A stretch of 64,000 nt of DNA from Sphingobacteriales bacterium (GTDB lineage Bacteria; Bacteroidota; Bacteroidia; Chitinophagales; UBA2359): positions 62,001-126,000 of the forward strand of contig JADKCK010000001.1 of the NCBI GenBank assembly GCA_016718845.1, written 5' to 3'. Within the stretch, counting starts at the first letter, position 1, and each line of letters opens with the position of its first letter. The translations under genes were made by a program, and so were the position numbers. A model generated the notes under the pieces. The model saw only the letters and a list, made by a program, of their open reading frames with translations, searched no databases and had not been told where the DNA came from. Below, one piece after another: positions 63,997 through 64,000 of the stretch.

Positions 63997-64000
63997 AAAT

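Overview
The window reads as a chromosomal segment of a Bacteroidota bacterium, probably from the Chitinophagales/Saprospirales side of the phylum. The evidence is a PorP/SprF protein of the type IX secretion system (T9SS), several secreted proteins with SprB-type repeats, PKD modules or C-terminal sorting domains, a bamD-omega gene pair, and Bacteroidota-type -7 promoter elements (TAnnTTTG). Shine-Dalgarno sequences are generally absent. The organism call is inference from gene content.

Region 1 (1-6.9 kb) holds the end of a Doc-type toxin, then sdhA and sdhB of succinate dehydrogenase. The two sdh genes are separated by a 2.3 kb block containing a decayed AAA/ABC-type ATPase and a Toprim-like (DUF4435-like) protein. 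After sdhB come an extreme G/C homopolymer block, probably a sequence artefact, and a lone paaA. Region 2 (6.9-19 kb) carries an anti-sigma kinase/STAS pair, the bamD-omega operon, a pseudaminic acid synthase, obg, two GT4 glycosyltransferases, an MscS channel and a DUF4256 protein. Region 3 (19-25 kb) has a decayed class II aldolase, tRNA-Ser(GGA), a group of small exported proteins (Kazal lipoprotein, Cys-rich protein, PepSY-like protein, DUF6345 protein), a four-copy tandem repeat and porP.

Region 4 (25-27.1 kb) lies between thyA and a rhodanese gene. It is gene-free and holds 13 exact TTATCCACA boxes plus about eight TTATNCACA variants in about 1.1 kb, which strongly suggests a replication origin. 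Three exact ParB parS sites lie at 56.4-56.8 kb in front of mnmG, as expected for an origin-proximal segregation centre.

Region 5 (27-35 kb) contains an ABC ATPase, tRNA-Ser(UGA), a PKD/T9SS protein, a TPR protein, a GNAT-like protein and frr. Region 6 (35-54 kb) is a surface-protein region: two very large SprB-repeat adhesins (both with frame breaks inside near-identical repeats), two secreted proteins sharing a Cys-Cys C-terminal motif, a membrane protein and a lysyl-oxidase-like T9SS protein. Region 7 (54-64 kb) has an M3 peptidase, a small membrane protein, the parS cluster, mnmG, a two-gene ATPase/PD-(D/E)XK-like module, uvrC and an M28 glutaminyl cyclase-like lipoprotein.

A previously unlabelled 77-78 bp two-hairpin repeat occurs five times between genes (9.35, 12.8, 17.05, 27.5 and 56.6 kb). 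Small indels in homopolymers and repeats recur through the window, so several frame breaks may be assembly errors rather than real pseudogenes.
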